From Akkermansia muciniphila (GTDB lineage: Bacteria > Pseudomonadota > Gammaproteobacteria > Burkholderiales > Burkholderiaceae_C): 64,000 nt of DNA. Numbering within the stretch: position 1 is the stretch's first letter; each line of letters starts with the position of its first letter. Location of the stretch: contig CALQKH020000006.1 in NCBI GenBank assembly GCA_943331105.2, positions 1-64,000 on the forward strand. Reading direction: 5' to 3'. The translations under genes were made by a program, and so were the position numbers. Positions 1-8,035 of this stretch are shown here, one piece after another. The notes beneath the pieces are model-generated. The model made no database searches. It saw only the letters and a program-made list of their open reading frames with translations, and was not told the origin of the DNA.

Positions 1-285
<285 letters not shown>

Positions 286-307
286 TTAAAAATTACAGAT
301 GAATGTC

Positions 308-335
308 AGGTGGGGTGGGGGCAAAGTTTTTCAAG
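308..335 (-). promoter_or_regulatory. Sigma-32-like heat-shock promoter of dnaK
   Basis: Read on the minus strand, CTTGAAA (335-329) is followed after 13 nt by CCCCACCT (315-308). This is close to the sigma-32 consensus CTTGAAA then CCCCATNT. It lies about 40 nt before the dnaK start codon at 267, so dnaK can be expressed apart from grpE. The call rests on motif match and position only. Confidence 0.65.
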
Positions 336-388
336 TCCCCACACCTTAAAAATGGTTTTTCGGACCTGAACCCGCAAGTCAAGGTGCT

Positions 389-931
389 TTATTTGGGCGC
401 GGTCACGGTGACCAAGGCGGGGCGCAGCACACGGTCGGCAATTTGATAGCCCTTTTGCAGCACAGAGACCACGGTGTTGGCTTCTTGCTCGGCGGGCACT
501 ACGCTGATGGCTTGGTGGTGGTGCGGATCGAACCTGGTGCCTGCGTGCGGGTCGATGGCCACAACTTTGTTGCGTTCCAGCGCGCTTTTGAGCTGGCGCA
601 GAGTGGCTTGTGAGCCTTCGCGGATTTGCTCAGTCGTCACGTTGGGGATGGCCAAACCAGCCTCTAAGCTGTCCAAGACCGGCAAAAGGCTGTCGGCAAA
701 CCCTTCTACGGCGAATTTTCGGGCTTTGGCGATTTCATCGTCCGCACGGCGGCGGGCGTTTTGCACATCCGCTTGGGCACGCAGGTATTGGTCGGCCAAA
801 TCGGCGTTCTGGGCCTTGAGGTTCGCCAATTCCGCTTGGGCGTCGGCCAGTGGGTCGGTGGCGGCTTGGGCGGCCACGAGCTCTTCTTCGCTGGGGGCGG
901 GTGAGGCAGGGGTGTGAGTGGGTTCTGACAT
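389..931 (-). CDS. grpE: Nucleotide exchange factor GrpE
   Basis: GrpE drives ADP release from DnaK and so resets the Hsp70 cycle in the cytoplasm. The 180-residue product has an acidic, Ala-rich N-terminus, a long coiled-coil helix (about residues 35-90, including [15 protein letters not shown]) and the family C-terminus [16 protein letters not shown]. The frame is open further upstream to 991, but the MSEPTHTP start at 931 is preferred because the upstream part overlaps a heat-shock promoter. It lies directly before dnaK, the usual grpE-dnaK order. Confidence 0.95.
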   Translation of the reverse strand: MSEPTHTPASPAPSEEELVAAQAATDPLADAQAELANLKAQNADLADQYLRAQADVQNARRRADDEIAKARKFAVEGFADSLLPVLDSLEAGLAIPNVTTEQIREGSQATLRQLKSALERNKVVAIDPHAGTRFDPHHHQAISVVPAEQEANTVVSVLQKGYQIADRVLRPALVTVTAPK

Positions 932-964
932 GAACAATGACCGCAAAAAGTGTTGACCCCTGAC

Positions 965-992
965 AAATAGGGGCGTTGTCTCAGGCTTCAAG
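965..992 (-). promoter_or_regulatory. Sigma-32-like heat-shock promoter of grpE
   Basis: On the minus strand, CTTGAAG (992-986) is followed after 12 nt by CCCCTATTT (973-965), a good sigma-32 match. The predicted transcript would start about 30 nt before the grpE ATG at 931. This supports that start codon over the longer open frame. Confidence 0.7.
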
Positions 993-1026
993 AGGGGCTT
1001 TGAGATGGAAAAGTTGGGTGTTGCCC

Positions 1027-1051
1027 CAAAAAAAACCCGCCATACGGCGGG
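1027..1051 (-). terminator. Rho-independent terminator after the FKBP gene
   Basis: On the minus strand the stem CCCGCC/GGCGGG (1051-1046 and 1041-1036, 4-nt loop) is followed by an unbroken run of T. It lies 27 nt past the FKBP stop codon and just upstream of the grpE heat-shock promoter, separating the two units. Confidence 0.85.
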
Positions 1052-1077
1052 TGGTGCCGGCGCCTGGCAGGCTGGTG

Positions 1078-1428
1078 TCAGTTCAGTGCCAGCAGCTCGA
1101 CATCAAATTTCAAAGTGGCATTAGGGGGGATCACGCCACCCGCGCCGCGTGCGCCATAGCCCAATTCGGCCGGAATAATCAGGGTGCGCTGTCCGCCGAC
1201 CTTCATGCCCGCCACGCCTTCGTCCCAGCCCTTGATGACCATGCCAGCGCCCAAGCCGAATACAAACGGGTCGCGGCGGTCACGGCTGGAGTCGAATTTG
1301 GCGCCTTGCTGGCCATCCTTGTAGAGCCAGCCGGTGTAGTGCACGGTGACGTCTTGGCCTGCCGTCGCGACTTCGCCTTCACCGACAACAGTGTCTTCGT
1401 ATTGCAGGCCGGAGGGGGTGGTGTTCAT
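1078..1428 (-). CDS. FKBP-type peptidyl-prolyl cis-trans isomerase
   Basis: This 116-residue, single-domain FKBP isomerises Xaa-Pro bonds during protein folding. It shows the FKBP core: VTVHYTGWL near residue 30, KFDSS, the FxLGxGxVIxGWDEG segment ([19 protein letters not shown]), and the C-terminal GYGARG and [14 protein letters not shown] strands. There is no signal peptide, so it should be cytoplasmic. The ATG at 1428 is chosen because AGGA lies 8 nt upstream; an earlier in-frame ATG at 1488 would add 20 non-conserved residues. A terminator follows directly. Confidence 0.95.
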   Translation of the reverse strand: MNTTPSGLQYEDTVVGEGEVATAGQDVTVHYTGWLYKDGQQGAKFDSSRDRRDPFVFGLGAGMVIKGWDEGVAGMKVGGQRTLIIPAELGYGARGAGGVIPPNATLKFDVELLALN

Positions 1429-1515
1429 GGGGAGATTCCTGTCAGAAAGGCCCGAAGTCTCAAAGACGCCGGTGTGTGGAAAACCCAAAATTATGCCAGC
1501 CCTTCGGTGGGGCGA

Positions 1516-2688
1516 TCAGTCCGCGCGATGACGTTTGGCCAAATCGTTCATCAAGGCGCCAATGCCGTAGGTCCAAGGGGGGGCCAGGTCCGTGGTGCTC
1601 ACTGGATTGACCAAGGTGCCCAACAAAGGGGTGGAGACGCTGACCACATCGCCCACCACATGGGTGAAGCCTTGGCCGGGACCATGTCGGTCTTGTGTGG
1701 GGGCGAACATGGTGCCCAAAAACAGCACCATGCCGTCAGGGTATTGGTGGTTGGCTCCCATGGCTTGGGACACCAAATCGAGCGGGTCGCGGCTGATTTG
1801 ACCGAGGGCACTGCTGCCTTGCATCACAAAGCCTTCGGGGCCTTGCACTTTGAGGCTCAGGTCGCACTGGCGCACATCGTCGATGCTGAAGTTTTCGTCA
1901 AACAAGCGAATGAAGGGGCCGATGGCGCAGCTGGCGTTGTTGTCTTTGGCTTTGCCCAGCAGCAAGGCGCTGCGGCCTTCAAAGTCGCGCAGGTTCACGT
2001 CGTTGCCCAGGGTGGCGCCGACCACTTCGCCACGTGAATTGGCCGCCAGCACGATTTCGGGTTCTGGGTTGTTCCATTGGCTGCCGGGGTGGATCCCGAC
2101 CATGGCGCCGCTGCCCACGGCACTCATGGGTTGGGCTTTGGTGAAGATTTCAGCGTCGGGCCCAATGCCCACTTCCAGGTACTGCGACCACATGCCCTGG
2201 GCCAGCAGCACTTCCTTGAGCTGGGCTGATTCAGGTGAGCCAGGCACCACATGGCGCAAGTTGTCGCCGATCACGGCCACCACAGCTTGGCGCACAGCTT
2301 CGGCGCGGCTGGCATCGCCGCGGGCCTGCTCTTCGATCACGCGTTCGAGCATGCTGGCGACAAAGGTCACACCGGCAGCCTTGACGGCTTGCAGATCGCA
2401 GGGGGCCATGAACCAGGATTGACCCCCAACGCGCTGCGCCGCATCGCTGCGGGCGAGGGTCTCGGCGGTGCTGGCCAGTGTTTTGGCCTGACCCGAAACC
2501 ACATGGGCGCGGACCCGGGTGGCCACATCGGGCAATTCCAAAAGTCCACTGCAGGTGTTTGCCAAGCCCGATAAGTCAAAAACATCTTGAGGCGTGACGG
2601 CCACCACATGGGCACCTTTTCCAGGTACCCATAAACGGCCAATCAGCAAGGCTTGGTGCGCATCAACAGGCAGGCTGGTGTGTGACAT
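1516..2688 (-). CDS. Fumarylacetoacetate hydrolase family protein (390 aa)
   Basis: The C-terminal half (about residues 180-385) has the FAA-hydrolase fold. It includes NPEPEIVL followed by GNDVNLRDFEG, the positions that supply the acidic metal ligands (Glu, Glu, Asp). The N-terminal 170 residues are less conserved. Family members hydrolyse, decarboxylate or dehydrate acyclic 2-oxo acids from aromatic or sugar breakdown; the exact substrate cannot be read here. The gene begins 19 nt after the marR stop codon on the same strand, so it is probably the last gene of the hydroxycinnamate-type operon. A role in sugar-acid dehydration, seen for some 390-residue relatives, remains possible. Confidence 0.8.
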   Translation of the reverse strand: MSHTSLPVDAHQALLIGRLWVPGKGAHVVAVTPQDVFDLSGLANTCSGLLELPDVATRVRAHVVSGQAKTLASTAETLARSDAAQRVGGQSWFMAPCDLQAVKAAGVTFVASMLERVIEEQARGDASRAEAVRQAVVAVIGDNLRHVVPGSPESAQLKEVLLAQGMWSQYLEVGIGPDAEIFTKAQPMSAVGSGAMVGIHPGSQWNNPEPEIVLAANSRGEVVGATLGNDVNLRDFEGRSALLLGKAKDNNASCAIGPFIRLFDENFSIDDVRQCDLSLKVQGPEGFVMQGSSALGQISRDPLDLVSQAMGANHQYPDGMVLFLGTMFAPTQDRHGPGQGFTHVVGDVVSVSTPLLGTLVNPVSTTDLAPPWTYGIGALMNDLAKRHRAD

Positions 2689-2707
2689 GGTTCACGCTTT
2701 CGACAAA

Positions 2708-3223
2708 TCAAAGGTAAATTTTTTGCAGCAGGCTCAGCAAAGTTTTGCGCTGTGCAGGTGTCAATTTCGCAGTTTTTTCGATTTCCAGTTCGGTCGCCGT
2801 TTGTTCAGCTTGCGCCATCAAATCGAGGCCCTTGGGGGTGGCATGCAGGCCAACAGCCCGGCCATCATAAGGATGCGGTTTGCGCTCAATCAGGTCCCGC
2901 GCTTCCAGAGATTGAATCAGCCCCACCAAATTGGGAGGCAACAAATTCAGGGCGCTGCACAGTTGACGTGAAGTCACGCCTGGGTTGTGGCAGATGGTGG
3001 ACATGACCGAAAAGTCGACCGGTTTGAGTCCGTAGGGGGCCAGTCGCTCTAAAAATATTTCAATGATGCTGAGAGCGGCTCTGCGGGCGTTGTAGCCCAT
3101 CAGGGTTTGGAGGTAACCGGTGTCCACCACCTCTACGGCGCAAGGCTCCGAATGGGCGGGAGGCAATTGACCACTCGCGTGGGTCACAGAAGATGGAGGT
3201 GTCGTTTTGGACGTACGGGGCAT
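2708..3223 (-). CDS. MarR-family transcriptional regulator
   Basis: The 171-residue protein has a winged-helix MarR core. About residues 50-160 include FSVMSTICHNPGVTSRQL, then LVGLIQSLEARDLIERKPHPYDGRA (recognition helix plus the wing with its DGR turn). The frame is open upstream to 3364, but MPRTSKTT at 3223 avoids overlap with the preceding gene. It starts 10 nt after the acyl-CoA dehydrogenase stop, inside a phenylpropanoid-type operon. MarR proteins such as CouR, FerR and HcaR repress comparable clusters and are released by hydroxycinnamoyl-CoA. A similar role is inferred, with the palindrome at 12123-12139 as candidate operator. Confidence 0.88.
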   Translation of the reverse strand: MPRTSKTTPPSSVTHASGQLPPAHSEPCAVEVVDTGYLQTLMGYNARRAALSIIEIFLERLAPYGLKPVDFSVMSTICHNPGVTSRQLCSALNLLPPNLVGLIQSLEARDLIERKPHPYDGRAVGLHATPKGLDLMAQAEQTATELEIEKTAKLTPAQRKTLLSLLQKIYL

Positions 3224-3233
3224 GGTGGGCGAA

Positions 3234-4952
3234 TTATGCCGCCGCTGTGCACTGCTGGACGATGATGAATGTGCGCATCTGGAATTCAGGCAGCACCCAG
3301 CTGCGCAGGGCTTGGGCCGGAGCCTGCCAGCGTGTTGGGGCGTTGGGCGTGCTGTTGTCGACACCGGCTTCGATGCGCAACCAAGCCCAGTCCATCAGCA
3401 CCAGCGCCACGGCGCGAAGGTAGTCGTCGGCCACTCTGTAGGCCAGGGCTGCGTCTTGTGGAGCGGTTTTGACAATTTGTGCGGTGATGGCGCGCAGGGT
3501 CTGAATGCGTGCGCCAGCCTGTGTGCTGGCTTTGGCCCCAGGCGGCAAGTCGGCTTGCAGGCTGTCGAGCAGGGCATAGATGCCGCTGCCGCCATCGGCC
3601 AGCACTTTGCGCACCAAGAGGTCAATCGCCTGGATTTCGTTGGTGCCTTCGTAAATCATGGCCACGCGGGCATCGCGCACGATCTGCTCAATGCCCCATT
3701 CGCGCACATAGCCGTGGCCGCCAAAGACCTGCAAGCAGTCGCTGCCGCCATGGAAGGCTTGGTGGGTGAAGACCGATTTCATGACCGGCGTGACCAGAGC
3801 GCACCAGCGCTGGGCGGCGGCTTGCGTAGCCGCATCGGGGCTGTGCTTGATCAGGTCGAGTTCGAGCGCGGTGCGGTAAGCCAACACGCGACCGGCGTCG
3901 ACCCAGGCGCGTTGGGTGTCCAGAATGCGTCGCATGGCGGGGTGTTCACCGATGAAGTCGGCCTCGCCAGCGCCCTTCCCTTTGCCGGGTGCGCGCATCT
4001 GGCGGCGCTCTTGCGCATACGCGTCGGCTTTTTGCCAAGCGGCGTCCAGCAGGCCAATGCCTTGCAAGGCCACATGCAGTCGGGCGGCGTTCATCATCAC
4101 GAACATCGCGTTCAGGCCCTTGCCCGGTTCGCCCACGATGGCGCACACCGCTTCGTCAAAGCGCATCACACAGGTGGGACTGCCGTGCAAGCCCATTTTT
4201 TCTTCGATGCGGTCGCAATGCACCCGGCTGCGTGAGCCGTCGGGGTAAAACTTGGGCACGAGAAAAAGAGACAGGCCTTTGGGCCCGGGCGGCGCATCGG
4301 GCAGGCGGGCCAGCACCAGGTGCACGATGTTGTCGGTCAGGTCGTGCTCCCCTCCGGAGATGAAAATTTTGGTGCCACTGACAGCATATTGACCATCGGG
4401 CAGGGGAACCGCTTTGGTGCGGGCCAGCCCCAAGTCAGAGCCCGCGTGCGGCTCGGTCAGGCACATGGTGGCCAGCCATTCCCCGGTGGCCACTTTTTCC
4501 AAATACTGCGCTTTGAGCGCATCGCTGGCGTGGTGCTTGATGCACTCGTAAGCGCCGTGCAGCAGGCCGGGGGCCATGGTCCAGCCCATGTTGGCCGCAC
4601 TCAGCATTTCATAGAGCATGGCTTCCAGCACGCTGGGCAGGCCTTGGCCACCGTCTTCAGTGCCAGAGGCCAAGGCAGGCCAGCCCGCTTGCCAAAACGA
4701 CTGGTAAGCGGCCTTGAAACCTGGTGGCATGGTGACTGCGCCATCTTTCCATTGCGCGCCAATTTCATCACCGTCGCGGTTCAGGGGGGCGATCACTTCT
4801 CCCACAAACTTGCCCGCTTCACCCAGCACCTGCTGCATGAGGTCCGCGTCCACCTCGGCGAAGGCGGGCAGGGCTTGCAGCTGGGTGGGTGCATTCAAAA
4901 CGCGGGACAGCAAAAATTGCATGTCGTCGGTGCGGGGCTGGTAGGCGTTCAT
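3234..4952 (-). CDS. Acyl-CoA dehydrogenase, DmdC-like long form
   Basis: This FAD-dependent enzyme (572 aa) forms the alpha-beta double bond in an acyl-CoA and passes electrons to ETF. It has the long architecture with an extra C-terminal domain, as in 3-methylmercaptopropionyl-CoA dehydrogenase (DmdC) relatives. Visible motifs are CLTEPHAGSDLG (flavin/substrate loop, near residue 170), GTKIFISGGEHDLTDNIVHLVLAR, and IYEGTNEIQAIDLL near residue 430, which carries the catalytic Glu. The C-terminal 100 residues form the extra helical domain. In this operon it could oxidise a saturated phenylpropanoyl-CoA before the crotonase step, as CouT does in Rhodococcus. The substrate is inferred, not shown. 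Confidence 0.9.
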   Translation of the reverse strand: MNAYQPRTDDMQFLLSRVLNAPTQLQALPAFAEVDADLMQQVLGEAGKFVGEVIAPLNRDGDEIGAQWKDGAVTMPPGFKAAYQSFWQAGWPALASGTEDGGQGLPSVLEAMLYEMLSAANMGWTMAPGLLHGAYECIKHHASDALKAQYLEKVATGEWLATMCLTEPHAGSDLGLARTKAVPLPDGQYAVSGTKIFISGGEHDLTDNIVHLVLARLPDAPPGPKGLSLFLVPKFYPDGSRSRVHCDRIEEKMGLHGSPTCVMRFDEAVCAIVGEPGKGLNAMFVMMNAARLHVALQGIGLLDAAWQKADAYAQERRQMRAPGKGKGAGEADFIGEHPAMRRILDTQRAWVDAGRVLAYRTALELDLIKHSPDAATQAAAQRWCALVTPVMKSVFTHQAFHGGSDCLQVFGGHGYVREWGIEQIVRDARVAMIYEGTNEIQAIDLLVRKVLADGGSGIYALLDSLQADLPPGAKASTQAGARIQTLRAITAQIVKTAPQDAALAYRVADDYLRAVALVLMDWAWLRIEAGVDNSTPNAPTRWQAPAQALRSWVLPEFQMRTFIIVQQCTAAA

Positions 4953-5024
4953 GGGGTTCTTTGCTCAATGGAAAAATCCTGCACACCTGTCAAGGTGCGC
5001 CGGAATGCGTTTGGCAGCAAGGGA

Positions 5025-6026
5025 TCAGGAATCGACGCTGAAGCCAATGCGCTTGATCAGGGGGCCCCAACGCTCGAGTTCCACTTGCGAACTCTTGAGT
5101 TGGTCTGCGGCGCTACCGCCAAACGGGATCAAGCCCACGATGGTCAAGGCGTCTTGCACGCCTTTGTCTTTGAGGGCTGCGTTGATTGCCGCGTTGGCCG
5201 CTTGCACCACGTTGGCTGGGGTTTTGGCGGGGGCGTAAAAACCAAACCATTCTTCCACGGTCAACTCCGGGAAACCTTGCTCGGCAAAGGTGGCCACATC
5301 GGGCACAAAAGGTGAACGGGTTTTGCCGGATGTGGCCAAGATGCGCATCTTGCCCGCCTTGTGGTTGGCAATGAAGTCGCCGTGCGGTGTGAACATGCAA
5401 GCGATTTGGCCGCCCACCACGTCGGTCACGCCGGGCACCGAGCCGCGGTAGGGCACATGTTTGAACTCAAAACTCTGGTTCAGACCAAGCAAGGCGCCAA
5501 TGAAGTGCGGTGTGGAGCCTGCAGCGGGCGAGCCATAGCTCGCTTGCGCAGGATTGGCTTTGGCCCAGGCGATGAAGTCTTTCACATTTTTGACGCTGGC
5601 CGGCACCATGGGGCCGACGGCAAAACCGTGGTGGATCATGGAGGCGGTGCCCACCGGGATGAAGTCCTCAAAAGGCTTGTACTGCAGGTTTTTGAAGATG
5701 TGGGGGTAGAGCGAGATGGCAGAGAACGGGGTCATGGCCAAGACAGAGCCGTCGGCCGGAGCGCTCTTGAGCAGGTTCAGGGCAATCTGGCCGCCCGCAC
5801 CTGGTTTGCTGTCAATGATGCCGGCGTTCTTGCTGTATGGCGTGCCACCAAATTTTTCGGCCACGCGGCGGGCGCAAATGTCGCCCGAGCTGCCGGGAGG
5901 GAAGCCGTAGAGCACTTTGACTTGCTCGATCGGCAGCCCACTTTGCGCCCAGGCTTGCTGGAATGCGGTGCTGCCCAAAATGGCGGCGCCGATGGTGGAT
6001 TGGATGAATTCGCGGCGGTTGCTCAT
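5025..6026 (-). CDS. Tripartite tricarboxylate transporter (Bug/TctC) solute-binding protein
   Basis: This 333-residue periplasmic binding protein belongs to the Bug family, which is greatly expanded in Burkholderiales. The N-terminus MSNRREFIQSTIGAAILGS has a twin-arginine-type leader ending near AWAQS. The mature part has the family features KVLYGFPPGSSGDICAR, the TIGAKPGAGG-like segment DSKPGAGGQIALN, and HVPYRGSVPGVTDVVGGQI. No TctA or TctB membrane subunit is in the window, so it must use one encoded elsewhere. Its place between acyl-CoA dehydrogenase and flavin reductase genes suggests capture of an aromatic acid. That ligand is an inference. Confidence 0.9.
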   Translation of the reverse strand: MSNRREFIQSTIGAAILGSTAFQQAWAQSGLPIEQVKVLYGFPPGSSGDICARRVAEKFGGTPYSKNAGIIDSKPGAGGQIALNLLKSAPADGSVLAMTPFSAISLYPHIFKNLQYKPFEDFIPVGTASMIHHGFAVGPMVPASVKNVKDFIAWAKANPAQASYGSPAAGSTPHFIGALLGLNQSFEFKHVPYRGSVPGVTDVVGGQIACMFTPHGDFIANHKAGKMRILATSGKTRSPFVPDVATFAEQGFPELTVEEWFGFYAPAKTPANVVQAANAAINAALKDKGVQDALTIVGLIPFGGSAADQLKSSQVELERWGPLIKRIGFSVDS

Positions 6027-6084
6027 GCTGGTCTCCTATTGGAGTTAGTTAAAAAATTGAAAGAAAAAATGGCTGTTCAAACCA

Positions 6085-6774
6085 TCAACGGGGGGATCCA
6101 GATGAAGAGTTGGCCGCTTTGTCTGCCGAGCCTTCCAAACCTGCCAACAGGGCTTTGCTGTTGCCAGGAATGACCATCTGAAATTGGTTCTCGACAAAGG
6201 TGTAGTCGTAGTAGCCCATGCGCGCCAAGGGTTGGATCTTCAGCACATCGATCAAGCCTTGGTCGCTGATGACCTCGTCATCGATGTGGATCGCCACCAC
6301 GCGGCCAAACACCACGTCGGCTGTCCCCATGGGCGGCTTGCCCGGAAAGCGCAGGCTGTTCAAGTAGACGCACTCAAACTGTATGGGTGAGCCCTGCACG
6401 CGCATGGGCTTGACCAAGCGGCTGGGCAGTTTGATGAGACCCGCACGGTCAAATTCGTCCACGCCGTGTGGGACTTCTTCGGCCGAAATGTTGACCGCAT
6501 CGCGCAAAGCGTAGGTGGCCATGTTCCAGACGAATTCGCCTGTTTGTTCTGCGTTGCGCACCGAGTCTTTGCGTTCGCCTTGGGTGGTTTGGTTGGCACT
6601 GAACATGACGATGGGTGGGTCAAAGGTCACGTTCTGGAACTGGCTGTAAGGCGCAAGGTTGTGGCGGCCTTGTGCATCGACTGTAGAGATCCAACCGATC
6701 GGACGCGGTATCACGCAAGACTTGAACGGGTCGTGCGGTAGGCCGTGGGGAGTGACACCGGGTTCGTAGTACAT
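6085..6774 (-). CDS. Flavin reductase family protein (FMN-binding split barrel)
   Basis: The 229-residue product has the flavin-reductase-like split-barrel domain: CVIPRPIGWISTVD near residue 20, NLAPYSQFQNVTFDPPIVMFS, and the NMATYALRDAVN helix. Such proteins bind FMN and reduce flavin with NAD(P)H, often for a partner monooxygenase. The start at 6774 (MYYEPGVTPHG) is chosen because an open extension to 6912 overlaps the upstream thioesterase gene and looks non-conserved. The thioesterase stop lies 16 nt upstream. No flavin-dependent monooxygenase is encoded beside it, so its partner is unknown. Confidence 0.87.
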   Translation of the reverse strand: MYYEPGVTPHGLPHDPFKSCVIPRPIGWISTVDAQGRHNLAPYSQFQNVTFDPPIVMFSANQTTQGERKDSVRNAEQTGEFVWNMATYALRDAVNISAEEVPHGVDEFDRAGLIKLPSRLVKPMRVQGSPIQFECVYLNSLRFPGKPPMGTADVVFGRVVAIHIDDEVISDQGLIDVLKIQPLARMGYYDYTFVENQFQMVIPGNSKALLAGLEGSADKAANSSSGSPR

Positions 6775-6790
6775 GGCGCAAGTCCGCGTT

Positions 6791-7210
6791 TCAGCTGCAC
6801 AAAGCGCGGATGTCTTCAGGCACAGGGATGGCTTTGATGCGATCGGGGTCTTCGGGATGTTTGATGCAAAAAGCGCGCACCTCGGTGCCTTCGCAAAGCA
6901 CGGTGTCGCCACGCATCACAACGTGTTTGTGCACAAAAACTTTCTCGCGCCACTCTTGCACACTGGTGTGCACCTGGATGGTTTCGCCGTAGGTGGCAGG
7001 TCGGATGAATTTGGTATTGATCTCCAAGAGAGGCGTGCCGATGATGCCCCGCGTCTTGACCAACTCGCGCCAGGGCAGGATGCCGCACTTCATGAAGAAG
7101 TTGAGCGAAGACGCGTCCATCCATTTGGAGAAATTCGGAAAAAAAACAATGCCTGCGGGGTCGCAGTCACCGAACACCACTTGCACATCGTAGACAACGG
7201 TTTTGGTCAT
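6791..7210 (-). CDS. Acyl-CoA thioesterase, 4-hydroxybenzoyl-CoA thioesterase type
   Basis: This 139-residue hotdog-fold enzyme hydrolyses a thioester, releasing a free acid and CoA. Near residue 13 it has FGDCDPAGIVFFPNF, the same arrangement as the catalytic-Asp loop of Pseudomonas 4-hydroxybenzoyl-CoA thioesterase. TKFIRPATYGETIQVHT and the C-terminal VPEDIRAL follow. It starts 9 nt after the SDR gene. With thiolase, dehydrogenase and CoA ligase in the same operon, the natural substrate would be a substituted benzoyl-CoA such as vanilloyl-CoA or 4-hydroxybenzoyl-CoA. That specificity is inferred from context. Confidence 0.9.
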   Translation of the reverse strand: MTKTVVYDVQVVFGDCDPAGIVFFPNFSKWMDASSLNFFMKCGILPWRELVKTRGIIGTPLLEINTKFIRPATYGETIQVHTSVQEWREKVFVHKHVVMRGDTVLCEGTEVRAFCIKHPEDPDRIKAIPVPEDIRALCS

Positions 7211-7219
7211 GTTGGGCTT

Positions 7220-8005
7220 TCAGCGTGGGGCCATGCGCAATGCGCCATCGAGTCGGATGACTTCGCCATTCAGGTGGTTGTTGCTGACGATGTGGCAGGC
7301 CAGTTCGGCAAACTCGCTGGGCTTGCCCAAGCGAGCGGGGAAGGGGATGCTGGCGGCCAGCGATTGCTGCACAGGCTCGGGCAAACTGGCCAGCAAAGGG
7401 GTCTTGAACAGGCCGGGCGCGATGGTGCACACGCGAATACCGTGTTGTGCCAAGTCGCGCGCCATGGGCAGCGTCATGCCCGCCACGCCAGCTTTGGAAG
7501 CGCTGTAAGCCTGCTGGCCCACTTGCCCGTCAAAGGCTGCGACCGAGGCGGTGAAGACCATCACGCCTTTGGCGCCGTCTTCCAGGGCGTCCAGTTTGGC
7601 GCAGGCTTCGGCAAACAGGCGCGCTGCGTTGTAGGTACCAATCAGGTTGACGTTGATCACCTTGGCGAATTCTTCCAGAGGTGCGGCCTTGCCGTCCTTG
7701 CCCACCACGCGTTTGGCGGTGCCAATGCCTGCGATCTGCATCAGGATGCGGGCGGGGCCGTGCGCTGCTGCTGCAGTCGCGATGGCTTGGGCCATGCTTT
7801 CGGGGTCGGACACGTTGCACTGCACCGCCACGGCACAGCCGTCTCCAAATTCTGCGCCGATGTCGGCAGCCACGCGTTCGGCATTGGCCAGGTTCAGGTC
7901 GAGTACAGCGACCTTGGCGCCCATGCGGGCGAGTTCGCGCGCCGTGGCTTCGCCTAAACCGGAGCCACCGCCGGTGACCAATGCAGCTTGTCCTTGGATG
8001 TTCAT
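7220..8005 (-). CDS. SDR-family 3-hydroxyacyl-CoA dehydrogenase (HSD10-like)
   Basis: The 261-residue short-chain dehydrogenase shows the NAD-binding TGGGSGLG motif at residues 11-18, the Asp after the second strand (VAVLDLN), and an SDR catalytic Ser-Tyr-Lys set (TASVAAFDGQVGQQAYSASKAG). The overall pattern resembles type II 3-hydroxyacyl-CoA dehydrogenases. In a beta-oxidation order it would oxidise the 3-hydroxyacyl-CoA made by the crotonase to a 3-oxoacyl-CoA for the thiolase. It lies 30 nt after the thiolase gene and 9 nt before the thioesterase, consistent with one transcript. Confidence 0.9.
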   Translation of the reverse strand: MNIQGQAALVTGGGSGLGEATARELARMGAKVAVLDLNLANAERVAADIGAEFGDGCAVAVQCNVSDPESMAQAIATAAAAHGPARILMQIAGIGTAKRVVGKDGKAAPLEEFAKVINVNLIGTYNAARLFAEACAKLDALEDGAKGVMVFTASVAAFDGQVGQQAYSASKAGVAGMTLPMARDLAQHGIRVCTIAPGLFKTPLLASLPEPVQQSLAASIPFPARLGKPSEFAELACHIVSNNHLNGEVIRLDGALRMAPR

Positions 8006-8035
8006 GGTGGTTCCTTCAGATGATGGTGGAAATGT

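Noticed and set aside
2708..3364. Longer N-terminus for the MarR gene
   Set aside because: The extension overlaps the acyl-CoA dehydrogenase gene and is low-complexity (Ser/Arg/His); the start at 3223 is more plausible.
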